Shown here one piece after another: positions 13,201 through 25,200 of a stretch of DNA of 64,000 nucleotides. Both the position numbers and the translations under genes were made by a program. This DNA is from Endomychus coccineus (lineage: Eukaryota > Arthropoda > Insecta > Coleoptera > Endomychidae): NCBI GenBank assembly GCA_958510875.1, contig OY294067.1, positions 230,979,771 to 231,043,770 on the forward strand, written 5' to 3'. Every line of letters starts with the position of its first letter. Position 1 is the stretch's first letter. The notes beneath the pieces were generated by a model. That model worked only from the letters and a program-made list of their open reading frames with translations, searched no databases and had not been told where the DNA came from.

Positions 13201-13573
13201 AGCGTGTGTAAAAAGCTCCATTCATTTCCTCAAGTTTTCCTCGATTTGCGAGAAAAAGAATAAATGCATTTTCACGGTTGTAAGAAGTTAAATAAAGGTG
13301 TTGATCGCGGCCTATCTTCTTCAAATGTATTGTTTTGAAATTATTTAACATTAGATTTATTACTTGGTTAGGTTAGTTTAAGTTGGGTTAGTTAATTTCA
13401 GGATAATTTAAAGATATAAATGATTGGGAAAAGTTGGGAAATGTTGTATAAAACAGTAATCAACCGAATAGCTAGCCTATATTTCTACTAGGCTAAGAAA
13501 TCTAGAACTAAGAATAAAATTGGACAAACGATGAATAAATTAATGTTATAACAATTTAACAAAAAACATAAAC
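7229..13573. repeat. Tandem array, 15 x 423 bp
   Basis: Fifteen head-to-tail units of 423 bases (the first 422), differing at only a handful of sites. The first part of the unit matches the element's own subterminal inverted repeat, so the array is an amplification of transposon end DNA. Each unit holds a 72-codon - strand open frame (MLNNFKTIHLKKIGRDQHLY...). Its constancy follows from near-identity of the units and is not evidence for a gene. Confidence 0.97.
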
Positions 13574-13596
13574 ATTTCGAATATTGACAATACAAT

Positions 13597-14431
13597 TTAT
13601 AAAAAATTTTGAAAGTGATTTCCTTCAGCTTCAATACAATATTCTACTCTTTTTTTAATAGAATTGAGTATGCACACCCTGCTACAACGCGGTTTCTCAA
13701 ATCATTGATATTTTCAACTGGGCTTGAATGGAGCAAAGATTTTAGACATTCCGAAAAGCAAAATCCAAAGGATTAAGGTCAGGGGAGCGCGCTGGTCAGT
13801 TCACAGGTTCTCTTCGACCTATCCTTCGATTGGCTTCTTGCACGTATACTAAAATGGGTTAATGCTCCGTCGTACATAAGCCATAAATATCGCCTAAATT
13901 GAATGAGAACGTCTTCAAGAACAGGTAATTCTTCAAGAAGATGACAATATGAGTTATCATCTAATCTAATGGAAGAAAATAGGGACCAATTAGATGATCG
14001 TCAATAATTCCGAGCCACACAATAAATCAAAATTAATACTGATGTTTTCCTTCAAAAAAGCCATGAGGATTTTCTTCAACCTAAATGTGATTATTATGAA
14101 AATTTATAATACAATCTCTTGAGAAATTTGCCTAGTCAGTAAATAACATAAAAAGAACTGTGGCGCATGACCGACCATATTAATAATCCATTGACAAAAA
14201 ACCACACGTGGTAAAAAATCTCGCCTGCACCCGTTGAAGGTGATAGGGATACAAATGTTCTTCTAAAATTCTAAAAACTACAGAATGGCTCACATGTAGG
14301 ACACGAGCAATTTTCCTGGTACTAGTTTCTGGGAGCTCTTCAAATGAATTAAGTGAGGCTTCTTCTACAGCGTCAGTTCTAACTTCTCTAGTACAGCCAG
14401 AGTCATAACTTCTTTTTTTTTTAATTACCAA
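13597..14431 (-). pseudogene. Mariner-family (DD41D-type) transposase, dead
   Basis: - strand fragments in order: an N-terminal helix-turn-helix-like part (TSTRKIARVLHVSHSVVFRI, about 14270-14330), IIDDHLIGPYF, YDGALTHFS (second aspartate region), PARSPDLNPLDFAF (third aspartate region), and a C terminus ending NHFQNFL with a stop at 13597-13599. Layout and wording match the better preserved transposase at 59166-60241. Multiple frameshifts and stops are present. Confidence 0.8.
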
Positions 14432-15251
14432 GTTCCCGCATTGGTAAATATATGTAGTAGTAGTCTAGTAGTATGATAGGGTATTCTACGCTCTGGGTAC
14501 TGTTCAGCATAAAGTCTTTGCGCTTCCAATGCATTACCGTTAGCACGCCTATATGTAAAATGCATATAATATGTCATTTCTAAATTCCAATAGTTAACCA
14601 TAATTTCGGTTTATCAACTAATGTTTTCTACACAAAATCATAAAGCAATAAATGACATTGCAAAATCCTGTTTTCGATTGTTGCCATTACAAAGAACGGC
14701 CACTAGTTCTTGCGGCAAAATACCCTCGCGTTAACAGCTATCTTTTTGAAAATGCATTGCAATACCTTTATTTTTTTTCTAGTAAATCTTTAAGTTTCTC
14801 AGAAAACTTGAAGACATCAAAAAGTTAGTAAATGAATGGAGCTTTTTAGACATGTTTTTTAAAAGGAAAATGTTCGAAAAAAATATTTCTTTTTTAAATG
14901 TCTCAGGGGTTTATTATTTCAACTCCTTGCAAAAGTACTTCAGGGTTGAAAAAATTTCGAAAAGTGTAGTTTTATTGACAGATGATTTTCACCACGTTTC
15001 GTTTCTTTAGCTTAATATAAAGGGAATATAAAAAAGAGAAACAAATTTTTTTTTGGAAGGGGTTACTTTTTCAGGGGAGAGATTCTCAAAAAATGTTATA
15101 CCAAAGACCATCCTTAATCGTCAGAGAATCATCCCTTACATATATTCGCTTTTTGAAACAGCTCTCCTATTTTACTCAAAGATGACCAAAACTCCATAGC
15201 ATTTTTATTATAACCAAATATGTTTATTGTTTACAATTTCATTTATTTTAG

Positions 15252-15418
15252 GCTATAAACAGCCTGTAGATATCTCTACAGAAGACGAAAATGAAGAGAA
15301 TTTGAGGAATATGTATGATTTTAGTGAAAGCGAACTAGAAGAGATTTTGAAATGTGGGCAAATTCTGAACCAAACAGTTTTGGAACTAGTACTTCCGGTT
15401 CGTATCTGGGTAAAATAA
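15252..15418 (+). CDS. Possible terminal coding exon of an unidentified gene
   Basis: An ATTTATTTTAG acceptor is followed by an open frame of about 55 codons ending at TAA 15416-15418. The predicted peptide is strongly acidic (STEDENEENLRNMYDFSES) and looks more protein-like than the surrounding DNA. I do not recognise the family. No partner exon was found upstream, where a mariner element fills 7.2-15.0 kb. It could also be an internal exon ending at an earlier donor, or a chance frame. Confidence 0.35.
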
Positions 15419-17522
15419 AAACCGATTTGAATATTTCATATAGACTACGTAATTTATATTACTAATTCACACTCAAGTATCAGCTATGTGTTTGTTATTT
15501 ATGTAATAATACATAAATGATTTAGAAAATGTATATTCCATCTTGTGTTCTTTGTACCCCTAATTATAAGTTTTCTTTGCTTAACTGGGTACTTTTTTTA
15601 ATGTTATGGTACGAAGACAAATGACTTGAACCTTCAATTAACATTTTATCGATCTTAAGCCATTAGCAATAGATGAATGCAATCACAGTTTCGTATTTAT
15701 ATACTGTACTGTTTACAGCATGAGAACTTGTCAGTCAAGAGCTTTCGTTTGAGGCTGAAAGACAGAATATTTTCGGAGGGCTGAGAGTGTGTTCTCATTC
15801 CTCATCGACAGACTGGATCGTCATTTTCTTTCTTGTTTGTATCAGTTTAATTTAGGCTTAGATTTAGAATTTGTATGTATAATTTTGCTCGTCTGGGGGG
15901 TCAAGTTGAGTAGCTTATGCTAGATCTTCGCCTCCCATTAGAGTATTTGTATTCTTATTAAAGTTATATCATCATTATTATTATTATATTCTTGAATCAT
16001 TTGTAGATGTATGTTTTGTTTTCTTGGTATTCCGGTTCTTTATTATTACTACGATCAGCAACATTTTCCAAAAAATGGGATCTATATTTGTTTCGATATC
16101 ACAAATGAATTCATATACTCTTAAACCAGTATACATTTTTTTCCAATGTTTCGCCTAAATGACTCCACTAAAACGCCGTTCTACAATAACAGTACATTTT
16201 TGAATAGACATATATGTTGTCGCAATAGACCTAAACTTTATCAAAGCACTTTGTAACAATACAATAAAATGCAAGAAAATTAATTCAAAGTAGCTACCGA
16301 AATTTTCGATCATTAGTCTGATTAATGTGTTATATTGGCGTGTACCATGATCAAGTAAGTTATTGACAGAGTGTATATGCTAGTTACACTGTAGTGACCT
16401 TTACAAAGGACTAGAGGAGTATAATAAATCAATTAGTTGATTGTTTATGTTCATCTGCTAACATCACTAGTTGTTATCAAGGTTATATTTGCCTAGTAAT
16501 TAACGTAAGTAAAAGTAAAGGATATCGAATGCGCCAATTTAATTTTCCATAATCTACTACGTTCGCTGTTATAACGCCTTTTTAAATCGGATTCGAAAAT
16601 AAGCGAGTAAATGTTTGCTCCCAATATTCAATCCTACTATGTTGTTTGCAATATTGGAAGTTGGAAAACTTCAATATTCATTCCTCTTCCGAAAGAGCTT
16701 CCAGCTAATTAGAGTAAGCGGAACGCTGTACGACATTAATTAGAACCATAAACATTATTAAAAATCGATATTCGCGTCGTATGATTAAATTTATAAACCA
16801 ATTAATAAATTAAACTTATTTGAAACTGTTATGATGAAAGTGTTTTCCTTGTAAATTTTCCAGATATGATAATAATAATTTAAGTTGTGGTCCATTATAT
16901 TATAATGGAAATAAACAATGATTAAGAACTATTTTCTGAAACAAACCAGGCAGGTTGCTAATACAAGAGGCATATATACTCAAAGCCAGAAAATAAATTC
17001 AACATAATTCTTAATTAGATTCTGCTAATACAGCTATCTTGGAGTATTTTTGATACAGAAACTGTAAGTACATCAACATTTGTATTACTGCTTATGAATT
17101 CAATCAATATATAACACCTACCACTCGGGCAGCCGTGGTGGTACCCCGGGGACACCGCGAAAAAAGGGGCCCCTAAATACTGGGAACATAAAGCCTCCAT
17201 TTGATCTCAATATATTTTTTTAAGCCATACTGAAAATAATTAATTATTTAGACATGATTACTTTACCTAATTAATTATTGAAACAGATCAATACAAGTTG
17301 TGATATTCATATAGCCAGATCAAGTCATTCACGTTTTTATATATATTTTGAGAAGGGATTTCAGCCACACGGAGAAAAATGGTTAAGTTGAAGCAACAGA
17401 AAAATATATATTACCCGTTCGTATTATTTGGACGCAGTTACGTGTGATATCAACAAAACGTAGTATAGAATTAGCACGAAAAACTGCGGGTTGTAACTAT
17501 GAGATAATCCATACTAAGCATA
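15419..17522. other. Intergenic, nothing recognised
   Basis: AT-rich DNA without a convincing gene. A GC-rich patch near 17140-17175 interrupts it. No repeat with clear ends was seen. Confidence 0.5.
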
Positions 17523-17524
17523 TA

Positions 17525-18856
17525 GTCCAGGCTGTGAACCGGAATTTTAGCTATAATAAAAAAAAGTTCGAATCAAAAAATTTTTTTGCGTTAGCTTCAG
17601 GAGGTTCTCGGGATCATTCATACACCTTAAAACCTCTTGGGAACCCTAACCCCACCCATTGGGGGCGAAAATCACCCGAAATCTCCAAGTCTTGAATTGT
17701 ATTTTCTACAAAAAAGGTATTTTAACATTTCGAGTGCACCCAGGAGGTTTTTTGGTTCGCTGAACACGAATCCGTGGCCAGATTTATTTGCAATCCATCG
17801 TAGGTGTGGTCAAATCGACAAAATTGGCCAATTTCGCACCCCTAATATGTTATTTTGCAATTTACGTGTTTTAGGCATTTCGAATGCATCAAGGAGGTTT
17901 TTTGGGTCGCTGATCACGAATTCGTAGCCACATTTACTTGCAATCCATCGTAGGGGTGGCAAGATCGAAAAAATTTGCCAATTCCGCACCCCTGATATGT
18001 TATTTTGCAATTTACGTGTTTTAGGCATTTCGAATGCACCAAGAAGGTTTTTTGGGTCGCTGATCACGAATGCGTAGCCAGATTTACTTGCAATCCATCG
18101 TAGGGGTGGTCAAATCGACAGAATTGGCCCATTTCGCACCTCTATTTGTTATTTTGCAATTTACGTGTTTTTGGCATTTTGAATGCACCAAGAAGGTTTT
18201 TTGGGTCGCTGATCACGAATTCGTAGCCACATTTACTTGCAATTCATCGTAGGGATGGTAAAATCGTTATTTTGCAATTTACGTGTTTTTGGCATTTCGA
18301 ATGCATCAAGGAATTTATTTGGGTCGCTGAATACGATTCCGAAGCCAGAGTTACTCGGAAGTAGTTTTAAAATGCAAAAATAATAAAAATTTAGAAGTGT
18401 GTCAAATTAGCCATTTCTGTAAATTTCCCACCCCAATGATGATATTCGAGTAAATTTGGCTTCGGAATCGTATTCAGCAAACCCAAAAAACCTTCTTGGT
18501 GCATTCGAAATGCCTATAACACGTAAATTGCAAAATAACGTATAGAGGTGCAAAATTGACCAATTTCGTCGATTTTACCACCCCAACGATGGATTGCAAG
18601 TAAATCTGGCTACGGATTCGTGTTCAGCGACCCAAAAAACTCCTAGATGCACTCGAAATGCCAAAATCCTTTTTTTTTTAACAAATACAATTTAAGACTT
18701 GGAGATTTCGGGCCATTTTTGCCCCCAATCGATGGGGTTCCCAAGAGGTTTCAAGGTCTATGAATGATCCTGAGAACCTCCTGAAGCTAATGCAAAAAAA
18801 AATTTTTGATTCGAACTTACATGTTTTTTTTTTATTTTCCGGTTCATAGCCTGGAC
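17525..18856. mobile_element. Second copy of the inverted 150-bp-array element
   Basis: Starts GTCCAGGCTGTGAACCGG and ends with the complement CCTGGAC, flanked on each side by TA (17523-17524 and 18857-18858). It holds five + units (GGGTCGCTGA near 17757, 17906, 18055, 18206 and 18319) and two - units. The centre, with a TTTTAAAATGCAAAAATAA phrase, matches the element at the window start, so both belong to one family. This copy lacks the 800-base spacer. Confidence 0.88.
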
Positions 18857-18907
18857 TAATAATGTAACACAACATTTTCCTATTCCTCCGTGCATAAAAT
18901 CAAGTAC

Positions 18908-19165
18908 ATAATTGAGGGATGACATAAATTTCCCAATTTATTCAAACGAAATAATATATTACCCAAACATCTGCTGAATCTAAGGTTCGCCGTGTAAAAT
19001 TGTGATATTATTGTATGTATGTAGTATAAAATTAATATATCGAAAACGAAATATATAATTTAGGGATGACATACGTAAATTGTCCAATTCATTTAAAGGA
19101 AATAATATATTACCCAAACATTTGCTGTATTTGAGGTTCGCCGTGTAAAATTGTGATATTATTGT
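18908..19165 (+). repeat. Direct duplication, about 140-base step
   Basis: Two diverged copies of a segment containing AATAATATATTACCCAAACA and GGTTCGCCGTGTAAAATTG, one at about 18908-19020 and one at about 19050-19165. No coding content. Confidence 0.85.
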
Positions 19166-19387
19166 ATGTATCGGAAGCTATACAGACAAAATATATTTCC
19201 ATATGTCAATCAGACGAGCTAAAATAGAATTAACTGTGATCAATAGATCACTAACTTCCCTCACCCGTATGACCCGAAAATATATTACAAATGATTGAAA
19301 GACATCAAAATATACTCTATATCATCAAGGTTAGCTTTTTCGGAATCTCTAGTTACAGTGAATTCCTCTTCATTCCAGGCCAAAGGT

Positions 19388-19722
19388 GCAGAATTTCATC
19401 AAGATCTGCTCTAAAGTATCGGAAATGCAGATGGGGTAGTTTCTTAGAAATCTGATCCAGACATTGTCTATCCTCTTGTTTCAAAGTCATATATGCAAAA
19501 TGTTATCAACGCCGGTAGTTATATGCTCCAAAGGGGGAAAAGTGGAATGGGATAGTTTTTCGAGATCTCATTCAAAAAGTGACTTTCCTCTTGTTTACAA
19601 GGTCAAATTTACAACATTTCATCGAGATCGAAACTTATCTGCTTCAAGGTGTGAAAAAGGGGGTGTTGTAGTTTTTTCGAAAGTTACTTTCCTCCAGTTT
19701 TGAAGGTCAAGTGACCTTGGAA
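19388..19722 (+). repeat. Diverged threefold repeat, about 115 bp
   Basis: Three tandem, diverged copies of a unit holding the phrases 'TTTCATCAAGATC', 'GGGGTAGTTT' and 'CCTCTTGTTT'. The last ends in AAGGTCAAGTGACCTT. A related non-coding phrase (GTCATTATG-TTCAATAAA, then CTTGGAACnGGGCTAC) occurs downstream at about 19790-19880 and again at 43750-43850, so this belongs to a dispersed repeat. Confidence 0.75.
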
Positions 19723-19730
19723 GTCGGACA

Positions 19731-20159
19731 ATTTTACGGGTTAAATATATGCATGTAAAGTATATTTGTAATCAGAAGAACATTGTTGTCATTATGATTC
19801 AATAAAACACTATACTTTCATTTGAATAAGTGAAAAAGCGGTATCAAAAATTCCCCTTGGAACGGGGCTACCGCCCCAAAAAACTATGCAATCCATCGAT
19901 TTTGTCCCCATTTTAAATATAGAAGTTACAACCGCAGAAAGTCATTGTCAAATGTGTTTGCATTATGTCTGCCAGAGGTTCACATAACGGAGCAGTGCAA
20001 TGTTTAAAAACTGCAGTAGGTATTCATCTAGGTCACGCGAGGTTCTGCAGACAGATATATAGTAGCTAATGTAAGTGTTTTTCTTCGGAACGCAATGTTG
20101 GGAATAGGGCATGGACTTTCATGTGTGAAGACAGACTCCAATTGTGTAGCTTAAGACTC
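19731..20159. other. Non-coding, dispersed-repeat tail
   Basis: Holds the dispersed-repeat phrase at 19790-19880. No gene seen. Confidence 0.5.
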
Positions 20160-21930
20160 AGCGGTATCGGTGTCGTTAGTACAAATACTTCCATCAGTCT
20201 TACGTACTTTAAGTGTTGATATGGTGGAGAACATTTGAGAACATGTGTATTTGTATAGGTACTGCCTTAGTGCAAGTGTAGGCGACATTATTTTCATATT
20301 TTTGACGAACGTTGCGTAGGTCTTAAGATAAAACATTGGAATATTGGTGATGTAATAAGAAATATTCATCATATTTTGACGAGATGAATTTATGCCATAG
20401 TCGGTGTTTGCGTTACATTGAAAAGGTTTGGCTTGATGTATTGACTGCATCCTGTATGATTTTTTGAAATAATAACCACTTGTAATTGACATCAGTGGAA
20501 TCGTGTATATCTTGCCAAGACTGAACAGATAAATAGTTTAATAGGTCGTCGTAATGTATCTTAGATTGAGTGAAGATTGCATTTTTGAGTGATTTATAAG
20601 TGAGAATTGTACTGTGCAAATAATAGCGATGTTTGTTCCAATGGGAGGTAACATTTCCAAAGCGAGTTATCATCGTTGGTTAATGAAAGATCAAGAAGTG
20701 AGGGTACTTGGTTCATGCGAAATCTGGTTGGTCATTTGATCAGTTGTGTTAAGTTAAAGTTGAGAAACATTTTAGTAAATAGTGGGGTCATTGTTGTTAT
20801 TAAGGACGGAAGTGTTCCAGTCCATTGTGGGAAAGTTCAGATCTCCTACGAGAATCAAGTTTATAATGTGTTGATCACTTGCTTCGAATATATGCGTTGT
20901 TCATTGAGGTGATACTTGCAACAGTAGAATTGGGCGAATGATATAATCCAACGAGCATGGAAGAAAAAGATTGGGTGGTAATTTGCAGCCACAGGCTTTC
21001 CATATTGTTGATCATGGTATATAGTCTAATGATACGATATTTTCTGAAGAATGGCTTACAAGCTTATACAAAATTACCATAAGGTAACGTATAATTCACT
21101 TGAAGGTTTCCATATACTCGACTTTGTCGATAGCCTATATTAATTTTTTCAGCTTTCATGAATCTTCTGAAGGCTGCTTCACGGCACTCTACAATAGCAT
21201 AAGAACAGTATCTCCTCCTATTTTTTTTCAGTAGTTTCAAAACTTCATAAGTATCAGTATTTCGAACAAATTCAATTCGGTTTCTAATGATTTCGGCTAC
21301 GTCATTCATTTGGTTAGATTTAATATTTTATAGACAAATACATGGTTTCCTTAGTTTAGTCTCGTTAATTATATATGTAAAATACATTTGTTTACGAACT
21401 GCTCCACTTATTATTTGGTTGCAATACACGGTACGTTTTTATAGTATTTCTTGTAGCGTCGGCATAAGTTGGATGATTTTTGAAATGAAGTTACTTGTAT
21501 CTATCCCCATTTCATATTTAAGTAAGTTTTCGGTTATTTATTGTTTACTGCCAATTCTTTTATTATGTTTTGTAGCAAACTTTTTCTTCAAATAAATGCA
21601 TATTTTCAATCATTAATACTTCATCATTGCATGTTGCACATAAAAGCTGTAGTGTTCTCTTTTTAGAGGCAAACTTTTAATTTCTGAAGCAGAAAGACCT
21701 GCACATTATGTATGAAGTGGTTAAGTACACTTGTCACATGAGTATTCAAGATCATCGTCTTCTACAGATTTTTGACATACAGCGCAGATTTTTACATTGA
21801 TTTTACATTCTAAAACATGGTCATCTGAAGACTTCAACTTTTTCCATGAATTGTTTGCTGTAGTTATATATAAGGGGACATAAAATGTTGATTTATTTAA
21901 TATCGTTAATTCCATTGCTATGATCAACGA
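20160..21930 (-). pseudogene. LINE (jockey/CR1-like) remnant: ORF1 zinc motif, endonuclease, linker
   Basis: On the - strand, from high to low coordinates: ICAVCQKSVEDDDLEYSCDK (about 21725-21790), a PHD-like C-x2-C...C-x2-C motif seen in ORF1 of insect LINEs; then LVGDLNFPTMDW and, shifted, LDLSLTNDD (about 20680-20870), the endonuclease core of non-LTR retrotransposons; then the linker ending FSTISTLKVRKTDGSICTND near 20170-20240. Many stops. No RT follows, so the 3' half is missing. Confidence 0.7.
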
Positions 21931-22131
21931 ACAAAAATAAATGAACTATTCAATTCAAGTTGCGAGGAATCGCACCATGTACAAACATGATACAGCAAAA
22001 ACTGTTTGCCCAATTTTCCTAAAATGTGGGATGTCAATTTCAACGCCATCATGACATTACCATTACGCATAAAATGTCTTTATTAAAAAATGTGTTTCAA
22101 AAATGTAATTCTGATAAGATATTTGTTACAG

Positions 22132-22289
22132 AACGGATAAAATGCCAAACCCTAACAATAATCCACTTTACAAGGGTGTCCTGGATTTACAAAAGCAATA
22201 TATCGAAGAAGTCAGAGCGCAATGTAGCGGGACTTACGGAGACATCGTGTTCACGCCTGAATTCAGAAGATACAATGAAACATTGAAAA
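22132..22289 (+). CDS. GPCR exon a: start of ectodomain, first cysteine
   Basis: A TTTGTTACAG acceptor precedes the exon and a GTAAGT donor follows. It encodes residues 1-52, including IEEVRAQC, which matches the helix and first cysteine of PTH-receptor ectodomains. The exon opens with one base completing an upstream codon, and the frame stays open before the ATG at 22142. It is therefore probably internal, with a signal-peptide exon upstream. Starting at 22142 would give a receptor with no signal peptide. Confidence 0.85.
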
Positions 22290-25200
22290 GTAAGTACTAC
22301 AATAATAAATTGGAAAATTGAATCCAAAAAGTTTTCAATTACTAATCAGTAATATGGGTCTGATCAAACTTGTTTGATGTTTGCAATTTCCTCGTTATAC
22401 CAGAGAATCAAAGATAAATTGAATGGTACTCAGATAGTTTGTATGTATTGTTAGAGGTCTTCAAATTAGATATCGGTATGATCAAATTTATAAACAGATT
22501 CATTTAGGTTTTTAACATAATTAAAATATTCGGATGGATGGAGCGTTTCATGTAGCGCCTAGCGATGTACCTCACACCCGGCTATCCTGTGGAATTTCCT
22601 ACTTGGAAATTCCTTCAATTCTGAAACACCCAAAGAGTAATTAGTTCAACAACAAAACATATCCACCCGATCTTTCTAAATTAAAAAATTAACCTCGACT
22701 TCTAATATTGAGTTTCTTCCAACTACAAACCTAAAAGTTGATTCCCAGGTCATTGTGGGATGACGTTCGGATTTTTCTTACTAATAGGGATATAGCAACA
22801 CATCTCACCATCTCAGTTCGAAAGTGGAATACCAGAGCTAGCGTTACTAGGGTCTGATGAGTGTTTGTCGTTCGGAACTGCCTGCAAAATATGCTGCGTA
22901 TACCCTGATGTTCGAGTTTACAGAGTAGAATTTTAAGAGACACACGGTCAGACGGTTTCGAGAAGACCAGATAAATGACATCCACAAGAACTCTTTTCTC
23001 GAAGTTATAAGTTCACGATTGCAAGCACTCAACAATGTTTATAATTGTCGATCTCCCTATGAAGCCGTGTTGGTTTTGAGGCAGGATTGGATTTTCTAGC
23101 AGAAAAGGTAAAAGTTGGTCAACGATTATTCGCTGGAGTTTTCAGCACATGCCTAGGAGACTAAGAGGTGATAGTTATTAGGATCGAGTTTATCGCCTTT
23201 CTTGTAAAAATGTGTGACATGGGCTATTAACCATTGTGGGGGAAACACGCCTCTAGTCATGCAATACTTCCTTATACCGGGATATCAAAAATTATCTTGG
23301 TCAAGGGTGGTTGTGGAATCTAAAACGTGTGTCTTACTTTACCTTTGAAATAATTATGTCACTGTCACACTGACATCATCGATAACCTACACATTTCATA
23401 CCTACTGATGCGCAGCGAGCTCCTCGAGGCATATATCAAAATGATTACGTTCGTAGCTAATTACATAGGACGTTTGGCGTTCATGCAATTGTGTTTTTAT
23501 AGAACTCGAACCTTCTAATTTCGATAGGCCAAGTGAAAATCCCGGAGTCTAAAGCGCTAGAGACTTCTGAGTGTTATAACATTCGTATAAAATTGCGAAA
23601 TTTCGCACTTTTAGAAACTTCAAATTAATTAATTTGACTTAACAGATTCTGACACAACAAAACATATTCAAAAATTTAAAGTAAGACACACGTTTTACAT
23701 TCCACAACCACCCTTGACCAAGATAATTTTTGATATCCCGGTACAATGGGAGGGAATATGTACGAGCGGCTGTATTTAACAATGTAGAAGATAAGCTACC
23801 TTGTCCTGGAAAATAATTCATGTTCAATGATGTGAACCTCTTCATACCAAGTTCTTCAGTTATGCAAATTTCAGGGTAAGATGCGAGAATTCGAGATCGT
23901 ATAAATGGTGGAATAATATTCAATGATTGTAATGATAAGTTGGTTTTAAAGCTATGAGATTAGCAGCACTGTAGGAATCATATAATTGACCTGTCGAGTC
24001 TCGAATGATAGGAATAGAGACAGCCGAGGAGATAGTTTTTCTAGTGTGTTTATATACCGATTTAGGTTCCTTATTTTCTATCTGCTATCTGTATGGTCCT
24101 AGAAATTTTCGCAATACTTCACCGCCTTTAATCCCTTTTCGTAACATCTTGCTCTCAACAAAAGCCAAATCGCTCACCTGATACTTATGAGTCACTTATT
24201 ATCGTATGTATCTTTTATTATTTCTGATTATTCTCTTAATTGTTCGGTATTTTTTGGTCGATGCTCCTTGACTATTTTGCAATGCGAGGATTGTACCCGT
24301 CAATCCATTGGAGTTGTTAATGGTTGTTTTACTGATGGTCGTATTTAATCCGCTTCAGACTTGGTCTACTCTGAGGTTCCAATGTTCTGGACACTTCCCG
24401 TATAAGCACACAACGAAGCTAAAATTGTGCTGATGACCGATCTACTTGAACATTCACACCAGGAGTTGACACGCCATTCATGACGGGTTTATTCCATTTT
24501 CTTCGCAGAACTTCAAACTCCTCTATCATGTATAATCCTAGGGGGATAGAGGAAAGTTTTATGACCTTTTGCATCATTAATGTGACATGAACAGCGCCAG
24601 TATCAGCTACAGGTTCGAGTCAGATAAATTCCGTGAAACCGTCAACTAACGATGAGATAGGTACGCATTTCCGCTATTGTACAAAACGGTCCCAAGAGGG
24701 GTATGAAAGGACAATCCAATTTTCTCTACGTGATTGAAATACTCTCTAACCTTCCAAGTCGTTCGCTTAAGGTGTATATATGAAATAGAACATTTCGTTC
24801 TTCTTAGGAAACCAATATGTCTCCCTTATAACATCCATCTGTTTTTTCTCCAAACCAAAGTGCCCATTATGATCATGGCAGGTCCGTAGAATGCGCCTTC
24901 TGGAAGAATTCGACAACACAATCTTAGGTTCCATTGATTATTGTTCATTCATGTTTCTTATAATGTAGGTTTTTGTACGTCCACCCAATCACATTCTTCA
25001 ATGTGTTGAACTTATTTCCAACGGTACCGACCTAGGGCATCTTTATGCTTCATAGAACCTCCAGACATTATTGTTTAATTTCGGAGGAAAAGTCTCGCAC
25101 TTACAACCACCACCTACTGAGCATGGGGTTCAGCCCTTCTTTTGTCCAGGTTAACCATAACAAATTGCAATCAGTTATAGTCGTGAACTGTTTTCCCAAT

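Larger units (their letters stand above)
7197..14972 (-). mobile_element. Mariner-like element carrying an internal 423-bp satellite
   Basis: Ends are inverted copies: AAACTACACTCTTTGAAA at 7197 and its complement GTGTAGTTT ending at 14972, each flanked by TA (7195-7196, 14973-14974). The inverted homology continues inward, diverged, for well over 100 bases (CTAAAAAGCTCCATTCATTT near 14840 on the - strand against 7290-7310). A dead transposase lies at 13597-14431. About 6.3 of the 7.8 kb is a tandem array placed between the transposase 3' end and the left terminus. Confidence 0.85.

Noticed and set aside
7221..13351. Fifteen near-identical 72-codon frames as a tandem gene family
   Set aside because: They follow from a satellite unit repeated with almost no change inside a transposon. 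No start context, paralogue divergence or domain supports a gene.
7229..13573. CRISPR-like or telomeric array
   Set aside because: Units are 423 bp with no unique spacers. Each holds only one GTTAGGTTAG phrase, not a TTAGG run.
21287..21595. Hydrophobic 102-codon frame as a receptor first exon or membrane protein
   Set aside because: It overlaps a LINE remnant on the other strand, and no donor gives the phase needed by exon a.
22847..22885. CTGATGAG near 22854 as a further hammerhead
   Set aside because: No GAAA and no pairing stems follow; it lies in LINE RT sequence.
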